A stretch of DNA of 64,000 nucleotides from the NCBI GenBank assembly GCA_016712275.1, contig JADJRI010000033.1, positions 1 through 64,000 of the forward strand, read 5' to 3'. The stretch comes from Planctomycetota bacterium. Lineage in GTDB: Bacteria; Planctomycetota; Phycisphaerae; UBA1845; UTPLA1. The translations under genes were made by a program, and so were the position numbers. The notes under the pieces were generated by a model, which was not told the DNA's origin, ran no database searches, and worked only from the letters and a program-made list of their open reading frames with translations. Within the stretch, counting starts at the first letter, position 1. Each line of letters opens with the position of its first letter. Positions 1 to 10,891 of the stretch are shown one piece after another.

Positions 1-780
1 TGCTTGCCATCGGTGCTGAAGACCCTGCTGCTCAGCCAGGTGTTCAAGCAGCGACTTCACTGCTCGCGCAACTTGATCGAGGCCGTCCATCTGTTCCTGA
101 TCCGTGAAGCGCGCCAATTCATCCATATTGATGAGATAAATCTTCGCATTTTTCGCGGCCGCTTTGGGCTGCTCGATTAAGCGGTCAATCGTCTCCAGTT
201 CCTCCTTGATTTCAATTCCCCTGGGCACGTCCATGTCCTGACGGCCCGTGAATGTGTATTTCGCGGCCAATTGCTCTATTTCGAACCGGTTGCCGAGGTG
301 CTGCATCAATGACATCACATCGGCGGCGAAATCGCTCCGGCCATCCAGCCGATACCACAGTCTCTCGAGTTCGTGAACCTGTTGGGATTTGACCGCGGAA
401 TCAAACTGTTTCTGAATTGGCTTCGGAGGCTTGGCATTGGCGACCGATTGCTCAAAGGCCTGAATTGCCCGCTGCCGCACTGCCACTGTCTCATAGGTTT
501 CAAGAATCTTTCGTTTGCGTTCTTCGAGTATGGCCAGCAGTGATGAGATGCTTGGCCCAAGTCCCGCGATCTGCGACGGATCCAACTCGACCGCCTCGGC
601 CAACTGTTCCGGCGTGAATCCGCGCATGGATCCATAGGCCATCATGTGATCAAAGGCAGGCGTGACGAGGTCCGCGGCGGCCGCATCGGGCATGGGAAAT
701 CGCTTGGGATCGTAACCCAGGTAGGTATGAACGATGCCGCCCGGCGCAAATCGATTTGAATCGGCTGTCATCGCGTACAT
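1..780 (-). CDS. VWA-domain protein, COG4867-like (N-terminal part, runs off the left edge)
   Basis: An open reading frame enters from the left edge and starts at ATG 780 (MYAMTADSNRF) or at the in-frame ATG 771. About 260 residues are visible. The segment GIVHTYLGYDPKRFP, followed by FDHMMAYGSMRGFTPEQL and DPSQIAGLGPS, matches what I recall of the N-terminus of the COG4867-type proteins that carry a C-terminal von Willebrand A domain and pair with a MoxR/Mg-chelatase-type AAA ATPase. The VWA domain itself would lie outside the window, so the assignment rests on the N-terminal pattern and on the MoxR ATPase at 6051-7481. Several unrelated genes now separate these two partners. The role is unknown; such pairs are usually thought to remodel or insert cofactors into protein complexes. 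Confidence 0.6.
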   Translation of the reverse strand, partial: MYAMTADSNRFAPGGIVHTYLGYDPKRFPMPDAAAADLVTPAFDHMMAYGSMRGFTPEQLAEAVELDPSQIAGLGPSISSLLAILEERKRKILETYETVAVRQRAIQAFEQSVANAKPPKPIQKQFDSAVKSQQVHELERLWYRLDGRSDFAADVMSLMQHLGNRFEIEQLAAKYTFTGRQDMDVPRGIEIKEELETIDRLIEQPKAAAKNAKIYLINMDELARFTDQEQMDGLDQVARAVKSLLEHLAEQQGLQHRWQA

Positions 781-969
781 CTTAGTCCGCCGGAAGGTCG
801 AACCGCACGAAAATCAATGGCACTCTCGCCTGCAGGAATCGCCGAATTATCGGCGTCGAATTGTCGATACTAATTGTCTTGCTTTTCAGACCCGATGCAT
901 TCGCCGAGGGCCGCGAACCGCGCACCGGCTGCGCCAAATAACCGTTCGCGGCATTAACGACATCAGGAT

Positions 970-1686
970 TTGACAGTAGCAGGGAGCATGCTGCCGATGG
1001 CTGCGAATGTCATCAACGGAATGGTGAGAATTGCAATTGCGATCGCGATTGGATTTCCAATGACGACGGCGATTTCATGGCAGCTTTTTCTCATTTTATT
1101 TTCGCCGCCCTCGCCAGAGAATGGCGACAACGTAGCCAGTTTGCATGATGAGATCGATTCCTTGGATTGTCTTTTGCTCGACAGTGCGAGCGGCACGGAT
1201 GATGCCGGTTGCGACTGTGATCCCGATGAAATGGACTTCCTCGAATTTCGCGTGCAAACCGATAATGTCAATTTCATCGGACACGCCTATATCAAGACAC
1301 CTGATATTGCCGTGGGATTTTTTACCGAAGCAACGGATCAAGGCCTCGTTGACTATCTCTGGCCGTTTTCGAAGACCTTTCAGGGCTATCTTCGAAATGA
1401 CTTTGATTATGCCTACGACTATGTAAAGCTGTTTCGCGCCTGCCCCAAGACCATTCGACATCTCGAACGCGCAATCGCGGTGCATACCAAGGACCGTTAC
1501 CAGGTCGGAAGCTGGGGCAACGGGCGCAATTGTGCGACTTGGGCCGCCGACCGGTTGCGTGAGGCTGGGCTGACGCCGCCGCCGGGAGATTGTCCCAACA
1601 AGATGGCATGGTCGATGAAAAGGGTTGCATCAAGCGACGCGGTTGAACGACAGATGATTCGGGCTGGCCGGCAGGGGGATCGATGA
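970..1686 (+). CDS. Putative membrane-anchored permuted papain-like (NlpC/P60-type) protein
   Basis: The 238-residue frame opens at TTG 970; ATG 988 is an equally good start. The first 45 residues are hydrophobic (signal or anchor), followed by an acidic linker rich in Asp and Cys. The C-terminal domain has a histidine in GHAYIKTPD and, further on, a cysteine in NCATWAADRLREAG. That order (His before Cys) is expected of circularly permuted papain-like folds such as the YiiX/DUF4105 group. I infer a cysteine peptidase or amidase-like fold only from this spacing, so the function is tentative. Its stop overlaps the start of the following prepilin gene (ATGA), which implies translational coupling. 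Confidence 0.5.
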   Translation: MTVAGSMLPMAANVINGMVRIAIAIAIGFPMTTAISWQLFLILFSPPSPENGDNVASLHDEIDSLDCLLLDSASGTDDAGCDCDPDEMDFLEFRVQTDNVNFIGHAYIKTPDIAVGFFTEATDQGLVDYLWPFSKTFQGYLRNDFDYAYDYVKLFRACPKTIRHLERAIAVHTKDRYQVGSWGNGRNCATWAADRLREAGLTPPPGDCPNKMAWSMKRVASSDAVERQMIRAGRQGDR

Positions 1687-2134
1687 AAGTGCGAAGACAT
1701 CAGACTGGCAATCGAAAGCGCGCGTTCACGCTCATCGAGCTTGTGACGGTAATCGTCATTCTGGCCATTTTGTCGGTTGTGGCGATTCCGATTTATCTTG
1801 ATTTTCGGATCGATGCTTCAAAGTCGGCCTGCAAGGGGGCGCTGGGCGGCATGCGATCGGCCATTTCGAATTTCAATGCATGGAGTCTGACGCCGGCGGG
1901 TGGCGGCGTCGCACGATTTCCCACGCCCGTTGAGCTGACGACCATCGGTACCGTGATTCAGGATATTATTCCAAATAATCCCTTTGACGGCGATTCGATT
2001 AAGAACAATGTCGATGCAACCGGCAAATCCAAAGGAACCATTACGGGAACTTCGGGGGTTGGAGCTACAATCCAACAACGGGCGAGATTTGGGCGAATAC
2101 CGGCACCAAATCGTCGGACGAGAATACTTACTAA
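1683..2134 (+). CDS. Type IV prepilin / type II secretion pseudopilin (one apparent frameshift)
   Basis: The N-terminus has a basic leader, then KRA|FTLIELVTVIVILAILS, a classic prepilin-peptidase site with Glu at mature position 5 and a hydrophobic helix. Position -1 is Ala instead of the usual Gly. The mature part keeps NPFDGDS. At the G run 2054-2058 the frame drifts. Adding one G restores a typical pseudopilin tail (GWSYNPTTGEIWANTG, then SSDENTY and TAA at 2132-2134), giving about 150 residues, the usual GspG-like length. Without the correction the frame reads into a basic, non-pilin tail ending at 2267. I treat this as a one-base deletion. No assembly ATPase or secretin gene is nearby, so it may be an orphan pilin-like protein. 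Confidence 0.8.
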
Positions 2135-2165
2135 TCATCAAGAAGTCGAATTAACAGCCCCAATA

Positions 2166-2330
2166 TTACATCGCCGCGGGCACTTCCGGCATTTCCATCG
2201 GAAAAAGCAGGCGAAACAGGCTTGTAACGGAATTCAGGCTGAAACTAATCAACGACGGAACGAATAGCGCTCCCAGCACGGAGCCAAACAGGGCGTCGAT
2301 CAAGAATCCTATCGGAAAGAACAAGAACAT
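2166..2330 (-). CDS. Small hydrophobic protein, 54 residues
   Basis: This short frame reads MFLFFPIGFLIDALFGSVLG at its start and ends MEMPEVPAAM. It is dominated by one or two hydrophobic stretches, so a small membrane protein is likely. A good ribosome-binding site (AAGAAAGGA) lies about 10 bases upstream of the ATG, which is the main support for it being real. It lies between the prepilin and the large unknown gene. I recognise no family. A second very short hydrophobic frame at 49612-49755 has a similar character. Function unknown. Confidence 0.4.
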   Translation of the reverse strand: MFLFFPIGFLIDALFGSVLGALFVPSLISFSLNSVTSLFRLLFPMEMPEVPAAM

Positions 2331-2443
2331 GACTGACGGTTCCTTTCTTGGGTTCGGACAGGCCCTTCGCGAGTTTGCGGGCGTGTCTTCAGGATTCGCG
2401 ACCGATTGAATTTCACGGGTCGCTAACCTGCACTTGGTTGTTT

Positions 2444-5400
2444 TTACGGGTTGTAATCATCCGAATACTGCATCAATTTGATGATGTCTTCGCCACGGTA
2501 GATCAGTTCTCGATGTTGCTTGGGCAGGTCTTCCAATTCAACGCGTGATTTTTCAAAGAGCTTGCCGACATATCCGCCGTCCTTGAGGAACAGGAAACTG
2601 TGGTGCGCGTTCTTATACAATTCCGGATCGGAATGTACGCTGCCGCTCTGGTCGAATAGGACCAGATTGCGATATCCCCCGAGCGCACCGGCCGTAAGTT
2701 CATCATTGTCCGTTGAACGATACGTTCCAAGCTTGAGTATCGTCGAGATGGCTTCGAGGAATGAATCGCCGTAAGCCTCTCGGAATCTCAGGAAATGAAT
2801 GGCGGCGTCGCGTCGAACGTGCCAAATCATGTCCTCGCCCAGGGGGTAGATTCTGCGGCGCGAGAAGATACCGACCTTGGGGCTGTGGGCCATGTAGTCC
2901 CGAATGTACTCATCCGGGACCAGTTCGGTTCCTAATGCGTCGATGATTTCAATCAGTTGATTGAGTGCAAAGCGCCCCGGGCTGTTGTTGAGGGCGACGA
3001 TGATTCGGTCCGGGTCGTTCCACTGTCCAAGGTTGCGCAATGCGACGCTCGGGGCCGCGAAGAAATCATCATCGTATTCGAGGAGCGATCGAACCTCGGT
3101 GATAAATCGATCGACGAAGTCCATTCGCAAACCCTGAGTTGATCCGCCGGCGTCGGCGATGATTTTTCGATTCATCAACATGCGCGTCGTTGCGGTCGCC
3201 CATGCGTCTTCGGACACATCGCCGGGAAAACGATTCGGGTTAACCCGGTTAAAGGGCTGCTTGACGCGCGTGGGGTCCAGTACCGGAAAAATCAATCCGA
3301 TCCGCAGTTTGGCCAGCCTTTCACAAGGATGTTCCGAGCTGGAAAGGAACGGCACATCGACATCGGACGACGGCTTCTTTTGCAGAGGCAACTCGTAGTA
3401 GCCGAGATTGCGGCCTTCGAGCCGGTCGGCTTTTTCGCGGGCGCGTGTTGGGAAGCGGGCCCGGATGAGCAAGTGGGTCGTGCTCTTTTCGCTGTTGAGC
3501 CGTTCACCTTTTCCACGTCCGTCAGAATCGAGCGGCCCTCGAGCCCGTTTCCACTTTTGGTGAAGAAGGATGAAATCGGCGTGATATTGTTTGGCGAAAG
3601 CACTGTGGTGAATGATGTCAGATCGTTGGCATCGCCAAGCTGGGTGGCGCCGGGCGACTGAATAATGTTACCCTGGCTGGAAAAGAAGGTCAGTGTGATG
3701 GTGGAGTTGCGCTCCTTCTTTTCGAATTCCTCGTCGAACAGCGTGTCCTTCAGCCTTTCAGCGAAGACCAGCGAATAGGTTCGTCGCGGATCGCTTGAGC
3801 GAAGGAATTTGTCGCCCCGTTCATCGAGCATTCGCTCAAGGCGGTTCCTCAGCTCGTCTCTCGAATTGACTCCGAGCAAGCCCCGTTTCATCTCGGCCGG
3901 GACAAACGGATCGCGAAGTGTCATGGTGAGAAGCACTTTATGCGCATCTCATCCTTTTCCTCACGGGTCATGGTGGTTGACGACCGGGAATCGGCGCGAT
4001 GAGAAAAATCCTCGACCACGAGCCAGGTTCCCGCCGTGGCCTGGATTTCACTGATGGCGCCGGTGCCGGTGGCGACGATCAACTGCTGGTTTTCCTGCGA
4101 AATAAGTGCGGCGATGCCCTTGTAGGTGCGCGTGTTTGGTACGACCGGGACGGAGAATTCAGTCAGCGCGCCCGTTTTCTTGATCTTGTGGACAATGAGG
4201 TTGCGTTCGATGCGTTCCCACAATTCACGCATGCTGTCTACAACTTCCGTCGTCAGGGTGTGGGCGATACCGTCGGGGCCGATGTAGCTGAAACCGGTCA
4301 CCTGTTCGCGGCCGTCGAAGAAGACGTCATCCGCGCCGACGGAAAATGTCGTGCCGACGGTGGTTGACTCGCTGCCGACACGAATCGGCGGCAGGGTTGG
4401 CGGGGCGATCGTGATGGCAGGCGTGCCGGCAGGCAACGTGCCTCCCGCCACGCCGGATAATGTCTGGGCAGTCAACTGTTGATTGGCGACGGCCAGCAGT
4501 GAATTCAAACCCAGCTCGCGAAACACCGAACTTCGCTTGAATCGCTTGACATCGTGTACGCCCTGCATTTGGGCCGACACGCGCGACGCGATCGCACCTT
4601 CCACGATTTCGCGGTCCGTCAGTCGAACGGCTTCGATGCTGATGATGGCGTCTTCGGCCATTCGCCGCTCGAATTCGTCCGCCTGGGCCAGAAATTCGAT
4701 GAGCATGTCGCGCGGCAGCACGATGTCGACGTCGCCGATCTCCGGATCGAAGTATATTCCGGGACGATCGAGGGGCGTGGGCGCGGCGTATCCGGCAAGC
4801 TCCATTTCGTGATTGATGCGCTTTACCAGCGGCTGCAGCCTATCAATGAACTGGCCCTCTCGGATGATGTAACTGAATCGACGCGATTCCTTCAGCCAGT
4901 TTGGCGCCGTGGAAGGGTCTTGGCCGTCCTTCAAGCCGAGCATTTCGCCGACTCGATCGCGAATTTCCTGTTTCTCGACCGTGGCGAGTTCACCGCTTTT
5001 GCGTGCCTCGCGAATATCCGACAACTCGCGTTCGGCGAGCCACTTCCAGTATTCGGCATCGGTGCGATCCATGCCGGGTTCACCGCTGTCAATGAGCTGA
5101 CGGGCACGCTGAATGGCGCGCAACGCCGTGGAGGCATACTCCGCCTCGGTGATGTCGTGAACCAGAAAACCGATAATCTCGTGCTGAGGCCCTGCGTAGG
5201 GTTTTGCAAATAGATCGGCTGCGTTGATCGGCAATTGCCGCGATTCCGCGACTCTGCGAATAAGCAAGTCGATATCCGGGTTGAAGCGATCGCCGAAAGT
5301 CGCCTTCAAATAGGCGCCATTTCCTCAAACAGGGCGCTCATGTTAATTCGCTCAATCGCCGCCTGCATGGCAGCGCGCTCACCATCCAATTGGACCGGCA

Positions 5401-5605
5401 TCGGGAGGCTTCTGCCCTCCAATAGCGCGGAGAGCGTCTCCGGAGAAAATCGGGCCGTGAATTTGGGGCCCGGATTGGTGGCGCCGGAGGCGGGCTGGCG
5501 AAGTTGAATCGTCACACTCTCTGCTGTTGTTACGGATGGTTGTGAGGTGGGAGGGGAATCCTGTCCTAAGAGCGAAACAACCAAAACTGCGGCGATGCAG
5601 TTCAT
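2444..5605 (-). CDS. Large uncharacterised, probably exported protein, ~1054 residues (three apparent frameshifts)
   Basis: Four consecutive minus-strand frames join into one protein if single bases are restored at AAA 5308-5310, TTT 3937-3939 and TTTT 3486-3489. The joins are seamless (EEMAPI/LKATFGDRF, MRIK/VLLTMTLRD, STAKK/STTHLLIRARF) and the summed length, 3165 bases, is an exact multiple of three. It begins with a short hydrophobic leader (MNCIAAVLVVSLLGQDSPPT) followed by a Thr/Ser/Pro-rich stretch, so export is likely. Most of the chain is helical and charged, with a beta-rich region in the middle. I recognise no domain. Because all three interruptions are one-base losses at short homopolymers, sequence error is more likely than decay. 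Confidence 0.6.
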
Positions 5606-6050
5606 GATGTTCTCCGTTGCGAGTTTTAGGTCCGAGGATCCGGCCTCGGCTCCAAGATTTCACAAGTCTAGAGAACGTCGATGGTGGAAGCAACTAGCGC
5701 CCTATCAAAATGATGCAATATTATGGACAAACTCTATCGCAATTAGTCTTTTGTTCATTAGATTTGGCCTTCGGGATATCGCAATTGGAATGCGTGACGA
5801 GCTGGCTGCCCGAAACTGGCGCATGAAAAGTACATTTGACTCATGAATAATCCTGTTCGGATCCTGGGTCCTTCTGCAAGAGTTTGGAGCGGCCGCATTT
5901 CCTTGCTGTTAACGCTTCGGGCGTGAAAAGACCAGGAAGCGATCGATTGCGATTTACCAAACCGGCGCGCGATGTAACGTCAGCCCTGGAGTTTTGAAAG
6001 ATAGGGCGTGAATTCCAAGTCGCCAGACAGGCGAGATCAGGTGACAACCA
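5606..6050. other. Intergenic, no gene recognised
   Basis: This is 445 bases between the start of the large unknown gene and the end of the MoxR ATPase gene, both on the minus strand. Frames here are short and have no ribosome-binding site or protein-like composition. It presumably holds the promoter of the unknown gene. I see no clear terminator or repeat. Confidence 0.5.
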
Positions 6051-7481
<1,431 letters not shown>

Positions 7482-7607
7482 GATTGCTTCATTGCCTCCA
7501 AGTGTGAGGCATTCTATAAGCGGCTCGGACGATTTTCCGTGCATCGGCCGGTTGACGATTGTTTTGGCTTGGCCCGAATCAAATGTGGCAAGCCCGAAGT
7601 GGATAGA

Positions 7608-8164
7608 TCAAATTCTCCTGACCGCTTTTCTTGCCGACTTTTTCGGCTTATCAGCAGAGGTTTTCGATGACTTGGCCTTCCCCTGAGCGGCTTTTGCGGG
7701 TGCTTTTCTGTTCGATGAAAGAAGGGCCTTTTCATAGTGCGCGATGTATTTGTCGGCGGGCACGCGGCGTACTGCTTCGCCGATGACATTCAGCGGCAAA
7801 TCCGAGAGGCGCTTGAAACGAATGCAGCATTTGCCCATGTCCAGCTTCTTGCCGGCTTTTGCGAACTGGCGCGCAGCCATGCCTCTTCGGCACCTTTGCC
7901 ATACACCGACATCATGTAGACGGACATGTGGTTTTTCTGCGATGCCAGCGCGGCAAAGGGTAACGGCTGCTTCGGATCGCAGTGATAACCGGCGGGAAAA
8001 ATGCGATGCGGAACGTAATATCCGATCATGCCGTATTGCATGCCTTCTTCGTAGCCCTTGTCGAGGTTCTTGAGAATCGTGTCGCGAACAGCGCTTATGG
8101 CCTTGCGACGGTCTTCCGGCAATGATTCAAGATACTCCCCAACGGTCGTCGCTTTGCTTTGCAT
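7608..8164 (-). CDS. DUF1801 (YdhG-like) protein with one apparent frameshift
   Basis: The N-terminal part (TVGEYLESLPEDRRKAISAV, then YGMIGYY and ASQKNHMSVYMMS) is a clear DUF1801 domain. The frame breaks near 7868-7876: GAEEAWLR must continue into RQFAKAGKKLDMGKCC, which needs one extra base. The corrected protein has about 185 residues and carries a Lys/Ala-rich tail (SSKTSADKPKKSARK) beyond the domain. DUF1801 proteins are small alpha/beta proteins, a few implicated in iron or DNA-associated functions; I cannot assign a role here. The basic tail hints at nucleic acid binding (inference). Confidence 0.75.
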
Positions 8165-8222
8165 ATGACATGATTCTCCCCACTATTCGGATAACAAATT
8201 GCGTTGTCGTCGGTCGATGGTT

Positions 8223-8745
8223 CTATGGTTGATCGTGACCGCGCTTGGATTGTTGCTGGTCGGCTCGAAATCCCTCAACCACGCGTCCGAATTCTTTTTC
8301 ATTCCGTTCGTCGGCGTCGATCAACTGCTCATGCGATTCGATCACAGTTTCGCGCAGGGCATCGCATGACTCCCGTTCGACGGCGACCTCCTGCCAGCCT
8401 GCGGTCGACGGCGGCAATGTGTCGCAAACGTTGAAGAATCCGCCGATGTGCATGGTGCGAATCGCTTCCATGATCCGCTCCGAAGGGCTCACCAGAAACA
8501 GGTCCGGCGCTTTCGGATCGGATTTTCTTAGTGGCCAATGAAAGCATGAAGCCGGCAAACGTGCTGTCGATCGATTCAGCATCGGACAGATCGATGTACA
8601 ATTCCGATGTTTCCGGCTTTTTGAATTGCCCGACAAATTGTTTCAGCGAAACGCAGCACGACATGGAGCACGGACCGGCCGCTTTGATCAGCACGGCGGA
8701 ATTTCCGTCGTTGGTGGATGCTTGAAAATGTGTGCGCTCGGCCAT
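8223..8745 (-). CDS. STAS-domain protein with C-terminal extension (one apparent frameshift)
   Basis: The first 90 residues look like a STAS (anti-sigma-factor antagonist) fold: ELYIDLSDAESIDSTFAGFM is the strand-turn-helix that carries the regulatory serine in SpoIIAA-type proteins. At TTTT 8523-8526 one base too many shifts the frame. Removing it joins LATKK to SDPKAPDLFLVSPSERIME, which completes the domain, and gives 173 residues (522 bases exactly). The tail is charged (ERNEKEFGRVVEGF). It probably takes part in partner-switching signalling. No kinase or phosphatase partner is adjacent. A second STAS protein is encoded at 49947-50306. Confidence 0.7.
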
Positions 8746-8815
8746 GGCGATGCCTCCGCGAACTTACACCCAGTGTGCAACGAAAGCGGACAGCCTGTCA
8801 AGCAATTTGGCGGAA

Positions 8816-9730
8816 TTACTCGGAAAACAGCGCTTCGACAAATGTTTGCGGATCAAATGGCTCGATATCGTCGATGGTTTCGCCGAGGCCGACGAACTTC
8901 ACCGGCACATTGAGCTGATCGCGAATGCCGACCACGATGCCGCCTTTCGCGCTGCCGTCGAGTTTGGCGAGAATGATGCCGGAGACCTTCACATGCTCGC
9001 CGAACATTTTCGCCTGCAAGACCGCGTTTTGGCCGATTGTTGCATCGAGCACCAGCAGCACCTCATGCGGCGCGCCGGGCAACTTTTTCTCGACCACGCG
9101 CTGAATTTTATTCAGCTCGCGCATGAGATGGTCCTGGGTGTGCAGACGGCCGGCGGTATCAACAAGGAGAATATCAATCTTTCGCGCGATGGCCGCCTCG
9201 CAGGCATCGTATGCCACCGCGCCGGGGTCCGCGCCTTGCTCATGCTTGACGATATCGACGCCGCAGCGACCGGCCCATTCAGTCAGTTGAAGCACGGCGG
9301 CCGCTCGATAGGTATCGCAGGCGGCCACCATCACTTTGTTGCCCTGTTTCTTGAGATGGTTTGCAAGTTTGGCGACGCTGGTGGTTTTGCCGCTGCCGTT
9401 GATGCCGGCGATGAGCACGACCGTCGGCCCGGCGGGGGCCTTGGCGAGCGAGCGAATATCCGCCGGCCATTTGCCGACGATGTGTTTCTTGAGAAATTCG
9501 ATGATGTCCTGCGACTGGGCGATTTCCTTCTTTTTCCATGCTTCGCGAACCGCGCCGATTAGTTTTTCGGCGGTGGCGGGACCGAAGTCGTCGCGGATCA
9601 TCGTCTCGTACACTTCGTCCAGTAGTGCCTCATCGATGGCACGACCGAACGGCAGAATCGACTTGAACCCGCCGACGATTTTCTCGCGGGTCTTTGAAAG
9701 CGCCTTTTTGAATCTATCAAATAGCCCCAT
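8816..9730 (-). CDS. ftsY: Signal recognition particle receptor FtsY
   Basis: From MGLFDRFKKALSKTREK (ATG 9730) the protein has about 304 residues with a very short acidic A region, then the NG domain. The G motifs are GINGSGKTTSVAKLA, DTYRAAA, DTAGRLHT and AKLDGSAKGG, with the C-terminal GLGETIDDIEPFD typical of FtsY. It is the SRP receptor GTPase that docks ribosome-SRP complexes at the inner membrane. The start I chose lies 5 bases beyond the stop of nusB, so the two are probably cotranscribed. Short N-terminal regions are common outside proteobacteria. Confidence 0.97.
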   Translation of the reverse strand: MGLFDRFKKALSKTREKIVGGFKSILPFGRAIDEALLDEVYETMIRDDFGPATAEKLIGAVREAWKKKEIAQSQDIIEFLKKHIVGKWPADIRSLAKAPAGPTVVLIAGINGSGKTTSVAKLANHLKKQGNKVMVAACDTYRAAAVLQLTEWAGRCGVDIVKHEQGADPGAVAYDACEAAIARKIDILLVDTAGRLHTQDHLMRELNKIQRVVEKKLPGAPHEVLLVLDATIGQNAVLQAKMFGEHVKVSGIILAKLDGSAKGGIVVGIRDQLNVPVKFVGLGETIDDIEPFDPQTFVEALFSE

Positions 9731-9734
9731 GATC

Positions 9735-10163
9735 CTACGCTTCCGCGGCCGTCGCTCCGGCAGCACGTCGCTTCACAATTGCATCGAGAATGCCGTTGAT
9801 GAAGCTGGCCGATTCCTTCGTGCCGAATTCCTTGCCGATTTCAATCGCCTCATTGATGACGACCTTTGACGGCGATTCTGGCCGGTGCATCAGTTCGCAA
9901 ACGGCGATTCGCAAAATGTTGCGGTCGATGGCATTGAGACGTTTGAGTTCCCAATTATCGACCGAGGCCTGAATGCAATCGTCGATGGCCGCGCGGTCGG
10001 TGCGAATATCGCGCACGAGTTCGCGGGCATGCCTGCGAACGTCCGCTGGCGGCTTCTCGTCCGCCAGGAAATCGTCCAGTTGGCCCTCGAAATCGTCGCC
10101 CATGTTGTCGAAGAGACAAAGGGCCTGCATGGCGAGGGTTCGGGCTTGTCGTCGGTCAATCAT
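9735..10163 (-). CDS. nusB: Transcription antitermination protein NusB
   Basis: 142 residues from MIDRRQARTLAMQALCLFD, an N-terminal RNA-binding helix pattern of NusB. RNILRIAVCELMH and SKVVINEAIEIGKEFGTKES are family signatures, as is SFINGILDAIVK near the end. With NusE it binds boxA RNA and supports antitermination on rRNA operons. The frame can be extended upstream to 10199, but the sequence there is not family-like. The ribosome-binding site is weak. It is followed directly by ftsY. Confidence 0.95.
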   Translation of the reverse strand: MIDRRQARTLAMQALCLFDNMGDDFEGQLDDFLADEKPPADVRRHARELVRDIRTDRAAIDDCIQASVDNWELKRLNAIDRNILRIAVCELMHRPESPSKVVINEAIEIGKEFGTKESASFINGILDAIVKRRAAGATAAEA

Positions 10164-10225
10164 GTGCTTGTTATTAGGGGAGAAAGAGCAATTTCGCAAG
10201 ACAACCGCGTTGGAAATGGGGCTGG

Positions 10226-10816
10226 CTACGAATTTTCAGCGATGCGCCGCACTTGGTGGAATCGTTCTTGTAAATCTGGCGGAAGACTTGCAACAAGGTC
10301 GTCCTGAATTAGATTCACGCCAAGCATGTCGATGATATGGGTCTGGTCGACGGGGCGAAACGACTGAAGTTTCATCGCGACCAAATTGGGCAAATCGATG
10401 ACGACATAACCGGACTTCGATTTCACGGCCGACGTTACATCGGGTGCCGGGTGCATGTAATGAGAGCGAACCTTTTCGTTTGCGACCACGATGTGTACGC
10501 CTGATTTTGGGCTGGGTCGGCGACGATTTACAAACCTCGTGACGCCGAGTACTTCCACCATGTCATAGCCAATTTTTCGAAGAGCTTCTGACATCGCGGG
10601 CAAATTCTCTCTTCGAGTTAATATGTCAACATCCTTCGTTGCGCGAATGGCCTCCGGATCAATCGATGCGACCCATGCGGCAACGGCGTTGCCGCCAATA
10701 ACAGCATAAGGGACTTTTGCGCGATCCAGCGCTGTCGTTACTTTTTTAAGTAGTTGAGCGACACGATCCACGGCTCGAAACGCGGCTCCGAAATCAGGAA
10801 GCAGAATGGTTCCCAT
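10226..10816 (-). CDS. Nucleotidyltransferase-like protein (AbiEii/DUF6036 type)
   Basis: 196 residues. The core pattern is VPYAVIGGNAVAAW followed by RATKDVDILTRRENL, i.e. the G-G...D-x-D arrangement of the nucleotidyltransferase superfamily. VIDLPNLVAMKLQSFR and HIIDMLGVNLI follow, as in minimal NTases that track with toxin-antitoxin or abortive-infection systems. No partner gene is obvious beside it: nusB lies downstream and proS upstream. Two other NTases of this type occur at 38386-39027 and 52063-52539. A role as a toxin or as a house-cleaning enzyme cannot be decided from sequence. Confidence 0.75.
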   Translation of the reverse strand: MGTILLPDFGAAFRAVDRVAQLLKKVTTALDRAKVPYAVIGGNAVAAWVASIDPEAIRATKDVDILTRRENLPAMSEALRKIGYDMVEVLGVTRFVNRRRPSPKSGVHIVVANEKVRSHYMHPAPDVTSAVKSKSGYVVIDLPNLVAMKLQSFRPVDQTHIIDMLGVNLIQDDLVASLPPDLQERFHQVRRIAENS

Positions 10817-10891
10817 TCACCCATTTTATCAGATCGAATCTCTTCGACCAAGGAAAACACGTATTCGCCCGATATTGCTAAAGCTCTACGG

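Noticed and set aside
2054..2058. Programmed ribosomal frameshift in the prepilin
   Set aside because: No slippery heptamer with downstream structure is evident, and similar indels hit unrelated genes including proS.
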